Of a stretch of DNA of 64,000 nucleotides, positions 1-6,516 are shown piece by piece. Positions within the stretch are counted from its first letter, which is position 1. Each line of letters opens with the position of its first letter. The notes below the pieces were generated by a model. The model saw nothing but the letters and a program-made list of their open reading frames with translations, was not told the origin of the DNA and ran no database searches. Source of the DNA: an uncultured Coriobacteriaceae bacterium (GTDB lineage Bacteria; Actinomycetota; Coriobacteriia; Coriobacteriales; Atopobiaceae); contig CACYTH010000002.1 in assembly GCA_902777325.1 (NCBI GenBank), positions 13,831-77,830 of the forward strand, in the 5' to 3' direction. Both the position numbers and the translations under genes were made by a program.

Positions 1-38
1 TCGCGCCCTCGCGGGTTCGAGCCCATGCGGCTTCCCTA
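1..38 (+). other. possible 3' remnant of a tRNA cut by the window edge
   Basis: A T-loop-like GGGTTCGAGCCC lies at 13-24, followed by an acceptor-like CGGCTTCC at 28-35. The arm pairs badly: with the canonical 7-nt loop only two pairs form before a mismatch, and no CCA follows. A GGAAG...CTTCC acceptor would recall tRNA-Sec, but the 5' half is outside the window. This is a weak call. Confidence 0.2.
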
Positions 39-44
39 GACATG

Positions 45-69
45 AAAAAAGCCCCGGAGATGGGGCTTT
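45..69 (-). terminator. intrinsic terminator of the tRNA-His/tRNA-Lys transcript
   Basis: GCCCC (51-55) pairs with GGGGC (62-66) around a 6-nt loop. On the minus strand the hairpin is followed by six T, directly after the tRNA-Lys gene. Confidence 0.75.
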
Positions 70-78
70 GTAATCAAA

Positions 79-154
79 TGGTGGACCGGCAGGGGTTCGA
101 ACCCTGGACCTTGGGATTAAGAGTCCCCTGCTCTACCAGCTGAGCTACCGGTCC
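79..154 (-). tRNA. tRNA-Lys (anticodon CTT)
   Basis: Read on the minus strand, the gene has a 7-bp acceptor stem (GGACCGG/CCGGTCC), a GCTCAG D-arm, the anticodon loop CTCTTAA with anticodon CTT, a GGTTCGAACCC T-arm, and an encoded CCA end at 81-79. It reads AAG codons. It lies 27 bp downstream of tRNA-His on the same strand, so the two are probably cotranscribed and end at the hairpin at 45-69. Confidence 0.95.
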
Positions 155-181
155 ATATTCTGTTGTACGAGAACCAAACGA

Positions 182-258
182 TGGGGTGGGCGAAGGGACT
201 CGAACCCTCGACCTCCGGGGCCACAACCCAGCGCTCTGCCAACTGAGCTACGCCCACC
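182..258 (-). tRNA. tRNA-His (anticodon GTG)
   Basis: The minus strand shows a cloverleaf with the anticodon loop TTGTGGC (anticodon GTG), the extra 5' G (G-1) opposite C73 that is diagnostic of tRNA-His, a GGGTTCGAGTCCC T-arm and an encoded CCA. It is first in a two-tRNA transcript with tRNA-Lys. Confidence 0.95.
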
Positions 259-284
259 ATTTGGTCACCTCGTGACGCGGCTAG

Positions 285-322
285 ATTATAATGCCCCATC
301 CGAGACAAGAATGCAAGAAGAA
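285..322 (-). promoter_or_regulatory. candidate promoter of the tRNA-His/tRNA-Lys transcript
   Basis: A perfect TATAAT -10 hexamer reads on the minus strand from 290 to 285, about 27 bp before the tRNA-His 5' end. TTGCAT and TTCTTG sequences at roughly 305-318 are possible -35 elements, but their spacing is not ideal. The -10 core ATTATAAT is palindromic, so it could also fire on the plus strand. Confidence 0.45.
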
Positions 323-442
323 TTTTAAACTTTTGTGGGGTTCATGCAGCCATCACGTAGTCGCGGCCACGCGGCGCCGCAAGAGCGTTGCGACAATCTT
401 ATGCGGGTGATGGAATTGCTCATGGTTGTCTGGTTATGACAG

Positions 443-472
443 TTGACAGGACCTTCTCGAATTGCCAAAATT
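443..472 (+). promoter_or_regulatory. candidate promoter of tRNA-Ala
   Basis: A consensus -35 TTGACA is at 443-448 and a weak AT-rich -10 (AAAATT) lies about 18 bp later at 467-472. This puts the start of transcription shortly before the tRNA-Ala 5' end at 492. Confidence 0.5.
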
Positions 473-491
473 ACCTGTGCACTCAACAAAC

Positions 492-567
492 GGGGATGTA
501 GCTCAGTTGGGAGAGCGCTGCCTTCGCAAGGCAGAGGCCGAGGGTTCGAATCCCTTCATCTCCACCA
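492..567 (+). tRNA. tRNA-Ala (anticodon CGC)
   Basis: The gene begins GGGGATG, pairs with CATCTCC, and ends with discriminator A and encoded CCA. The anticodon stem CTGCC/GGCAG encloses TTCGCAA, giving anticodon CGC, which reads GCG. The T-arm is GGGTTCGAATCCC. It is a single transcription unit with its own promoter and terminator. Confidence 0.95.
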
Positions 568-581
568 TATGACTCAACGCG

Positions 582-612
582 CCCTTCTGGTCATCCAGAA
601 GGGTGTTTTGCT
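582..612 (+). terminator. intrinsic terminator of tRNA-Ala
   Basis: CCCTTCTGG and CCAGAAGGG pair perfectly (9 bp) around TCAT, followed by TGTTTT, 14 bp after the tRNA. Confidence 0.85.
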
Positions 613-641
613 ATCTATCGAGGAGACAGGCGGCTCCAGGC

Positions 642-765
642 GGCGACTGGTCCGTCGTCGCGGACGGAACGGGGGCCGGTTGCGTCCCTAGGAGCGGACC
701 AGTGGCGACTGGTCCGTCGATCTGGACGGAACGGGGGCTCGTTTCGTCTCCCGGAGCGGACCTGT
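642..765. repeat. tandem pair of 62-bp intergenic repeats with internal palindromes
   Basis: Two head-to-tail copies (642-703 and 704-765) align without gaps at 51 of 62 positions. Each contains TCCGTC and GACGGA arms that are identical between copies around a variable centre. Across the junction CGGACCAGT (695-703) and ACTGGTCCG (708-716) form a perfect 9-bp inverted repeat around GGCG. The copies sit in a 447-bp gap without a convincing gene. The rest of that gap (766-1014) shows nothing recognisable except the ribosome binding site of the next gene. Function unknown. Confidence 0.8.
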
Positions 766-1014
766 GCGCACCTGCCGTACGACACCCGGCCAGCCGACAC
801 GCGACAATTCCAAAGTGGCGCAATCGTGAGCAAAAGTGGGCGATTCGCAGCAAGCGTTTCTCGTTTGTTGGGCGTAACCTTTGTACATAGCCGTTTTTAA
901 CTGGGCAATCTTCAGCTGACAGCTCTATTTCTATTTGTGTCGGAGGCCTATGTTAAAGAAGAGTCATCGCAAACTTGTTGCGCCAAACGACGAGTAGAAA
1001 AGGAGCAGTGCAAC

Positions 1015-1218
1015 ATGTTAGACAGCACCGGGGTTGACCAAAGCGCAATCGATGTGGCTGATCAGGCACTCGATCGCATTGCCCTCGTGGCAACCGCAAT
1101 TCCCGCCATGGGAGTTGAGTGCGATGATTCCGCCTCCCGAGGCGCCGCCTATGTGCTACTTGACGCCGTGGACGAGCTGCGAGCCTTTGTCCGTGCCGTA
1201 GACGCAAGCCTCAAGTAG
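1015..1218 (+). CDS. small hypothetical protein (67 aa)
   Basis: I do not recognise this protein. The ATG at 1015 is chosen because AAGGAG sits at a good distance upstream (about 1000-1005); the frame is open further upstream but without a better start. The product is acidic and probably mostly helical (segments DQSAIDVADQALDRIA and YVLLDAVDELRAFVRAV), without membrane segments or a signal peptide. It stands alone between the 62-bp repeats and the convergent M24 peptidase gene and ends 58 bp before a strong hairpin. Codon use resembles its neighbours. A DUF family not recognisable by eye is possible. Confidence 0.6.
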   Translation: MLDSTGVDQSAIDVADQALDRIALVATAIPAMGVECDDSASRGAAYVLLDAVDELRAFVRAVDASLK

Positions 1219-1275
1219 CAAAAGACCGACATCAGCCGTACGTCATAGCCAACGGCCGCGGCTATCCACAAGAAA

Positions 1276-1304
1276 CCGGACGCACGTGCACCACGTGCGT
1301 CCGG
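1276..1304. terminator. bidirectional hairpin between convergent genes
   Basis: A perfect 13-bp inverted repeat (CCGGACGCACGTG / CACGTGCGTCCGG) with a 3-nt loop lies between the convergent ends of the small gene and the M24 peptidase gene. There is no T-run, so termination is inferred from position and stability. Confidence 0.55.
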
Positions 1305-1376
1305 ATAATCACACCAAGAGATTCGCCGCCTCAAAAGACCGCATAGGCTTTGCGCGCCACTCCCCCACTGTTGCCG

Positions 1377-2501
1377 CTATATCTCGATAATCCGCAGGTC
1401 ATGCGAGGATGCGGTAAAGGGCTGATACCCTTCCGCCGTCACCACGCCACAGTCCTCGAGGCGAATGCCAAACTTGCCCGGCAGGTAGATGCCCGGCTCG
1501 ACCGTCACCACCGATCCGGCAGGCACGGGCTTGTCCCAGCTACGTCCAAATCCCGGATGCTCGTGAATCTCGATGCCCACGCCGTGACCAAGGCCATGAC
1601 CATAGTACGCGCCATACCCAGCGTCGCTGATCACCTTGACGGACAGGTCGTGGATGTCCTTGCCGATCACACCGGGCTTGATGGCGGCCGCGCAGGTCTC
1701 GTGCGCCTTGCGCACCACGTCGTAGACGTGGAACTGCTCGTCGGAGGGCTCGCCCAGGCAGACCGTGCGCGTCATGTCCGCATGGTAGTCGTGGTAGAGT
1801 GCGCCATAGTCCATCACGATAAGGTCGCCGGCCTCCACCTTGCGCGCACCGGGACGCGCGTGCGGGTTGGCACCGTTGGGGCCCGACGCAATGATCGTGT
1901 CGAAGGACAGGCCGTCGGCGCCATGGCTAAGCATGTAGTTCTCAAGCTCCGCCCTGATCTGCTGCTCGGTCATGCCGCACTTGATGTAGCCGCAGATGTG
2001 CTCGAAGGCGGCGTCGGTTACACGCTGTGCCTCCCGCAGCAGCTCGAGCTCCTCGTCATCCTTGACCATGCGCAGATCGCAGATGTCGCCATGCAGTCGA
2101 GGGAAGGACGGCGCGATGGAGGCGCAGGAGCATTCGTGGGCAAGCGCGTCGTAAAAGGCGAGGCTGCAGGTGTCCTCCACCGCCACCACGCGGGCTCGGG
2201 AGCCAAGGATGCGCTCGGCTGCCCACTTGGCATGCCCGGTCAGCTCCATGTCGATCTGCCAGGGACCGTCTGAGCCCATACGCTCGACGAAGCTGTTGTA
2301 GTAGCGCGAGTCGGTGTGGAGCCACAGCCCGTCGGCCGTGACGAATCCCGTATGTGCGACCTCGTCGTCAAAGACGCCACCGCAACCGGTGAGCCAGCGC
2401 AGGTCGGGGTTGTTTCGCAGAATGACGGCGTCGTAGCCGCGCTCGTTCATAAGCTCGCGCAGGCACTCGACCCTGCGGGCAAGATCACTCGCACTAGACA
2501 T
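1377..2501 (-). CDS. pepP: M24 family Xaa-Pro aminopeptidase
   Basis: This 374-aa cytosolic metallopeptidase should remove N-terminal residues that precede proline. The N-terminal creatinase-like domain (about 1-135) carries LRNNPDLRWLTG. The C-terminal pita-bread domain (about 145-374) holds all five expected metal ligands: two Asp in DYGALYHDYHADMTRT, His in GHGLGHGVG, Glu in VTVEPG and Glu in IRLEDCG. The ATG at 2501 has a good Shine-Dalgarno (GGAGAG). The frame extends upstream through non-coding-looking sequence that I excluded. It follows the aroB-like gene by 135 bp on the same strand, an order common in Gram-positive bacteria. PepQ-type prolidase is the main alternative specificity. 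Confidence 0.9.
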   Translation of the reverse strand: MSSASDLARRVECLRELMNERGYDAVILRNNPDLRWLTGCGGVFDDEVAHTGFVTADGLWLHTDSRYYNSFVERMGSDGPWQIDMELTGHAKWAAERILGSRARVVAVEDTCSLAFYDALAHECSCASIAPSFPRLHGDICDLRMVKDDEELELLREAQRVTDAAFEHICGYIKCGMTEQQIRAELENYMLSHGADGLSFDTIIASGPNGANPHARPGARKVEAGDLIVMDYGALYHDYHADMTRTVCLGEPSDEQFHVYDVVRKAHETCAAAIKPGVIGKDIHDLSVKVISDAGYGAYYGHGLGHGVGIEIHEHPGFGRSWDKPVPAGSVVTVEPGIYLPGKFGIRLEDCGVVTAEGYQPFTASSHDLRIIEI

Positions 2502-2636
2502 GGACTCTCCTTCGTTTGCTTCGGATAACCCATGCACTGTAGCACTAATGCGCCGCGCGATGCACCTTTCCGGGCGGCGTGACACCCAATTGCCCGCACG
2601 CTCGCGCAGATGCCACACGCGACGCCGTCGCTCTGG

Positions 2637-3743
2637 CTAGCCCTCGCGGGAGGCGCACCAGGCGGCAACGTGCTCGGCGATGAGCTCGTCGGTCACGGCA
2701 GCCAGACGCACACGCCCCAACTTGCGCGGAAGCCCGAGAAGGAAGCGGTTGGAGCGCTTGAAGCGCTCCTGGCGGATCGCCTCGATAAGCGCGTCAGGAG
2801 CAATGCTCACCTGCGCCATGGGAAGCTCCAGCATCTCGAGAAGCTCGTCTTGGGCCAGCACGTCGTCCACCGCAAACATGCCCTCCCCCGCCGCGAGACG
2901 CGCCTGGAAGCGCAGGGCCTCCGCACGGGCAGTCGAGGGCGCGATGCTGGCGTCAAGGCACGTCAGAGCGCGCGCAAAGGCCTCTCCGTAGGCAAGGGAC
3001 TGCCTAAGCGCCAGCGCCGTGGACGAGAGGATCTTGCCACGCGTCTTGACCGTGTCGCGCAGCTGCTCGCAGAGCGTCTCCACGTCACCCGCGCAAAGCC
3101 CCTCCGCATGGTCCCAAAGGTGCTCGAAGGCCTTCTCGGAGTCGCACATGGCCGTGACCACCATGAGCACGCGGCTCATCAGCACGTCCTCAGGCACGAC
3201 ATTGCCAAAGACGACGTCGGTGTCAAAGAGCACGTGCTTGACGCCCGTGCGCACGGAAAGCACCGCCTGGCTGTCTCCCACGCCGATCGGACGGGGGCTC
3301 ACCGCTGCCTCGACGAGGCCCATCTGGGTGGTCGGCACCGTCACCAGGGTGGTTCCCGCGCACCATTGGGTGGCTGCGTAGGAGGCAAGCGAGCACACGT
3401 CGGCGTCGCCCACGGCAACGATGAGATCATCGGCGGTAAGGCCCATTTCGGCAAACTGGGAGAAGAGCGCACCAGAGGCCTCGAGCGTGAGAGCGGCAGG
3501 ACCGGCCACGACCTCCACGAGCGTCACCTCGAAGCCCGCGTCGGTCAGCTGGCGGCGCACGCGCTCCGTCAGCTCTGCGTCAACGTCGGAGCCAGACGCC
3601 AGAGCGGCGATGCGCGGACGCCCCACGGAGCCCTTGAGCAGCGCGGACGCATTGTCAATGACGTCCGTGCCCAGACGGACGTCAAGCGACCCTCCCGGCA
3701 GTGACACCCATTGGCGCGCCGCCATCGACGTCCTCTCGCTCAT
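2637..3743 (-). CDS. 3-dehydroquinate synthase-like protein lacking the catalytic residues
   Basis: The 368-aa product aligns along its length with AroB: a Rossmann-like N-terminus, the motif LVTVPTTQ (family QVPTTLL), the region around residues 215-235 and a C-terminal helical domain. The signature residues are gone. The VGGKT loop reads VSPRPIG, the Zn-ligand Glu of the AE..K helix is replaced (SRVLMVV), GHTFGHA reads YGEAFARA, and the HGEAV motif has no His. Known AroB needs these for Zn2+, NAD+ and substrate, so catalysis is unlikely. It starts at ATG 3743, overlapping the aroK stop by 4 bp (ATGA), which indicates translational coupling. It may be a pseudoenzyme partner of AroK or a repurposed protein. 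Confidence 0.75.
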   Translation of the reverse strand: MSERTSMAARQWVSLPGGSLDVRLGTDVIDNASALLKGSVGRPRIAALASGSDVDAELTERVRRQLTDAGFEVTLVEVVAGPAALTLEASGALFSQFAEMGLTADDLIVAVGDADVCSLASYAATQWCAGTTLVTVPTTQMGLVEAAVSPRPIGVGDSQAVLSVRTGVKHVLFDTDVVFGNVVPEDVLMSRVLMVVTAMCDSEKAFEHLWDHAEGLCAGDVETLCEQLRDTVKTRGKILSSTALALRQSLAYGEAFARALTCLDASIAPSTARAEALRFQARLAAGEGMFAVDDVLAQDELLEMLELPMAQVSIAPDALIEAIRQERFKRSNRFLLGLPRKLGRVRLAAVTDELIAEHVAAWCASREG

Positions 3744-4291
3744 AAGAGCCCCCTTTCCCACAGCAGGCTGCCGGCCTCGGTGGCCACCTGGTCAAACGTC
3801 TTGTTGCGGATGTCGATGGTGATGTCGGCCTCTCGCTGGTAGAGGGGCCTGCGATGGCGATAGAGCTCCGCCGCCTGCTCGACGGTGACAAAGTCCGGTC
3901 GGCGCTCGGGGTGCTGGATCTGCCGCAGGGAGTCCTCGAGGCTTCCGTCGAGGTAGACGATGGTGCCCATCTCGTGCATGAGCGCGCAGCACTCGGGCCG
4001 CTCGACGATCCCACCGCCGCAGCTCACCAAGAGCGACTTTCGCTTGGAGAGGTCGCGCAGCGCCCGCTCCTCGCCCAGGCGAAATGCCTCCTCGCCGTCC
4101 TCGGCAAATATGTCATTGACCGACTTGCACTCGAGGCGCTCCACAAGGCGGTCGGTGTCGATGTAGGCGCGATGGAACAGCCGCCCGAGGTTTCTCGCCA
4201 GCGTGGACTTGCCCGCTCCGAGGAAACCGACAAAGAACACGTGATCACACCCTTCGTGAACGATGTAGCCCCTCTCGCTCACCGCGCTCAC
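3740..4291 (-). CDS. aroK: shikimate kinase
   Basis: Shikimate kinase phosphorylates shikimate at O3 with ATP. The 183-aa length fits the family. Visible elements are Walker A GFLGAGKST (about 21-29), the shikimate-binding Asp in IDTDRLVE, an Arg in EAFRLGEE, the GGG loop in SCGGGIV, and the lid Arg in RRPLYQR, so the active site looks intact. The start is GTG at 4291, overlapping the yqeG stop by GTGA; the longer frame to 4372 lies inside yqeG and is unlikely. Its own stop overlaps the aroB-like ATG. The contrast between an intact kinase and a degenerate AroB neighbour is notable. Confidence 0.9.
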   Translation of the reverse strand: MSAVSERGYIVHEGCDHVFFVGFLGAGKSTLARNLGRLFHRAYIDTDRLVERLECKSVNDIFAEDGEEAFRLGEERALRDLSKRKSLLVSCGGGIVERPECCALMHEMGTIVYLDGSLEDSLRQIQHPERRPDFVTVEQAAELYRHRRPLYQREADITIDIRNKTFDQVATEAGSLLWERGLL

Positions 4292-4788
4292 TCGCCCTCG
4301 AAGGACCGGCCATGCAAGATCATGCGCTCGCCTATGCGCATGATGTGGGTGTACCAGAGGTCGGTCGTGCACTGCGGACGCACCAGAACGGTGCGGACGC
4401 CGGCAAGGTTGCCCGCCCAGACATCGGTATAGACCTGGTCCCCAATGAGGATCGCCTCGCTCGGCCGCACGCCCATCTTGCGCAGGGCCGCGCGCACCGC
4501 AAACGGGAAGGGCTTCATCGCATGATGGATCACGTCGCTGTCAAGCTCGGCAGCGGATCGCTCCACCTGCTTCGAGTGGAAGTTGTTCGAGACGATGCAG
4601 GTGGTCATGCCCGCCTCGTGCACGCGCCTGATCCAGTCCATGACCTCGGGCGGGGCCACCTTGGAGTTGCGCGGGACGCACGTGTTGTCGCGATCCATGA
4701 GCACGCAGCGCACACCGATGGACTTGAGCCAGTCGATGTCGATCATCTCGATGGCATGAATGTATCTTGTAGCACCGAAGACAGCCAT
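4288..4788 (-). CDS. yqeG: YqeG family HAD IIIA-type phosphatase
   Basis: The 166-aa HAD hydrolase carries motif I as LMDRDNT (Asp nucleophile and Asp acid/base), motif II Ser/Asn in IVSNN, Lys in MKPFPF, and motif III GDQVYTDVWAGN. This pattern and size match the YqeG / PGP phosphatase group; the substrate is not known from the sequence, though related enzymes act on phosphatidylglycerophosphate or unknown phosphomonoesters. It lies 6 bp after mltG and overlaps aroK by 4 bp, so it belongs to the same minus-strand operon. Confidence 0.85.
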   Translation of the reverse strand: MAVFGATRYIHAIEMIDIDWLKSIGVRCVLMDRDNTCVPRNSKVAPPEVMDWIRRVHEAGMTTCIVSNNFHSKQVERSAAELDSDVIHHAMKPFPFAVRAALRKMGVRPSEAILIGDQVYTDVWAGNLAGVRTVLVRPQCTTDLWYTHIMRIGERMILHGRSFEGE

Positions 4789-4794
4789 GGTTGC

Positions 4795-6096
4795 CTAACC
4801 GTACAGCGACTCGTTGATGGCCTGCTGGTGCTCCTCGTAGGTCTCGGAGAACTGATGGACCTTGTCGTTGATGAAGAAGTACAGGTACTTGGTCTCGGAC
4901 GGGTCCATGGCGGCCTGGATGGAAGCGAGGCTCGGCGAGCAGATGGGCGTCGGCGTGAGCCCCGTGTAGAGATAGGTGTTGTAGGGGCTGTCGGTCTGAA
5001 GGTCGTCAGCCGTGACCTCGCCGCCCGTCACGTACATCATCGTGGCGTCGCTCTGGATGGCCATGCCGATGGAGAGGCGGTTGTAGATGACCGACGCCAC
5101 CAGCGGGCGGTCCTCCTCCGTCACGGCCTCCTTCTCGATGATGGACGCGACCTTGATCAGGCCGTAGTCGCTGATGTCGATGCCGTACCTCTCGCGGAGG
5201 GTCTCGCGCGCCTTTGCCATGTCGAGCGAGGCGACCTCGGTGTTGTACTGGTCGAGCATGGTGCGGATCACAGCGTCGGCCGACGCGTCGTCGTCGCTCA
5301 TGGAGTAGGTCTTCGCAAAGAGGAATCCCTCGAGGGAGTCGTCGGAGACGTTCTCGAGGAAGGGGTAGTCATCCACGTAGTTGGACGCCTTTGCCTGCCC
5401 CAGGAACTCGTCGGCGGAGATGCCCAACTGGCTCTCCACGTTTGCCGCCGTCTGGGAGACGGTGAGGCCCTCGGCGAGCTTGAGCTGGTACTGCGTCGCA
5501 TTGGGGCCGCTCACCAGCTGCTTGACCACCTCGGAGATCGTGGCTCCGGTGATGAACTGGTAGGTGCCGCTCTTCAGGTTGGTGTCGGCGTTCTGCTTCT
5601 GGACCTCCTGGTAGAAGGCAGACTCGTCGGAGATGACGTGGTTGTCGATGAGCAACTGGGCGATCGCGGCGCCACCCGAGCCGTCAGGGATGACGACGAT
5701 GACCTCCTCGCCGGAGGGGTACTCGTCCGCAACGGGCTGATTGCGCTGGAAGAGCTTGGGAACCACGAGGAAACCCGCGGCGACGACGCCCATCACGGCG
5801 AGCACCACGAGAAGCATGACGAAGGGGAAGGCACCGTTCCTCTTGCTGGAGCCATTTCCGGCCTGCGACCTGCGCTTGCGTGCGGCCGCTGCGCGCTGGG
5901 TCGCACGCGCGGTGCGCTCCGACATCTGGACGGTGGAGGTTGGCTTCTGCGCCGCATGCGCTGATGAGCTGTTGGCAGCACGGCTGGTGGCGCTGCGCGG
6001 GGTGGCACTGCGGCGTGCGGTGCTTCCCTGCTCCGAAGAGTTGGAGAAGTGCGCCGCCCTCCTGCCTCGCGAATTGTCCTGGCTCGTGGGCATCAT
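4795..6096 (-). CDS. mltG: endolytic murein transglycosylase MltG
   Basis: MltG cleaves nascent glycan strands at the membrane and sets peptidoglycan chain length. The 433-aa product has a long Arg/Ser/Ala-rich cytoplasmic N-terminus (about 1-88), one membrane segment (about 90-112, FPFVMLLVVLAVMGVVAAGF), a LysM-like region and the YceG catalytic domain with the Glu in VASIIEKEAV. The family motif YNTYLYTGLTPTPI, which binds glycan, is also present. It begins 6 bp after the ruvX stop with two consecutive ATG codons (6096 and 6093). The low-complexity N-terminal tail is longer than in E. coli and typical of high-GC Gram-positives. Confidence 0.92.
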   Translation of the reverse strand: MMPTSQDNSRGRRAAHFSNSSEQGSTARRSATPRSATSRAANSSSAHAAQKPTSTVQMSERTARATQRAAAARKRRSQAGNGSSKRNGAFPFVMLLVVLAVMGVVAAGFLVVPKLFQRNQPVADEYPSGEEVIVVIPDGSGGAAIAQLLIDNHVISDESAFYQEVQKQNADTNLKSGTYQFITGATISEVVKQLVSGPNATQYQLKLAEGLTVSQTAANVESQLGISADEFLGQAKASNYVDDYPFLENVSDDSLEGFLFAKTYSMSDDDASADAVIRTMLDQYNTEVASLDMAKARETLRERYGIDISDYGLIKVASIIEKEAVTEEDRPLVASVIYNRLSIGMAIQSDATMMYVTGGEVTADDLQTDSPYNTYLYTGLTPTPICSPSLASIQAAMDPSETKYLYFFINDKVHQFSETYEEHQQAINESLYG

Positions 6097-6102
6097 CAGT
6101 CC

Positions 6103-6516
6103 TTACGATCGTCTGGCATCTAGCCAGGCCTGTAGAAACAAGGATGCGGCGACCATATCGACCTTACCGCGCATGGCACGCTCACTCATCCCCTCCTCAC
6201 GTAGGATACGCTTGGCCTCGCGTGAGGACAGCCGTTCGTCGGCAAATTCCAGAGGAAGGCCGCATGCCCGGGCGATTTGCTCCGCCTGGGCCATGATGCG
6301 CTCCGCCTGGGGACCGTCCTCCCCTGCCATGGTCTTCGGCCGCCCACAGACAAGCAGGTCAGGCTCGTAGTCCTCCAGCACGCGCCTGAAGGTGCGCGCA
6401 TGCTGGAGGACCTCCTGTGCAGGAAGGACGACGACGGGAGAGGCCACGGTGGCAGACGCGTCGCTTGCCGCGATGCCGATGCGGACCTCCCCTATGTCAA
6501 GCGCGAGGACGCGCAC
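6103..6516 (-). CDS. ruvX: RuvX/YqgF pre-16S rRNA nuclease, RNase H-like
   Basis: The 137-aa protein has the YqgF signature LALDIGEVRIGIA at the N-terminus (first catalytic Asp), LLVCGRPKTM with the following Glu region, and the C-terminal FADERLSSREAKRIL and DMVAASLFLQAWLD with the last catalytic Asp. The family processes the 16S rRNA 5' end and was originally annotated as a Holliday junction resolvase. The start is GTG at 6516, sharing one base with the alaS stop codon (TAGTG), so it is translationally coupled to alaS. Confidence 0.92.
   Translation of the reverse strand: MRVLALDIGEVRIGIAASDASATVASPVVVLPAQEVLQHARTFRRVLEDYEPDLLVCGRPKTMAGEDGPQAERIMAQAEQIARACGLPLEFADERLSSREAKRILREEGMSERAMRGKVDMVAASLFLQAWLDARRS

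Noticed and set aside
443-890. Overlapping open frames over tRNA-Ala and the 62-bp repeats
   Set aside because: They run through a tRNA gene and terminator and lack ribosome binding sites.
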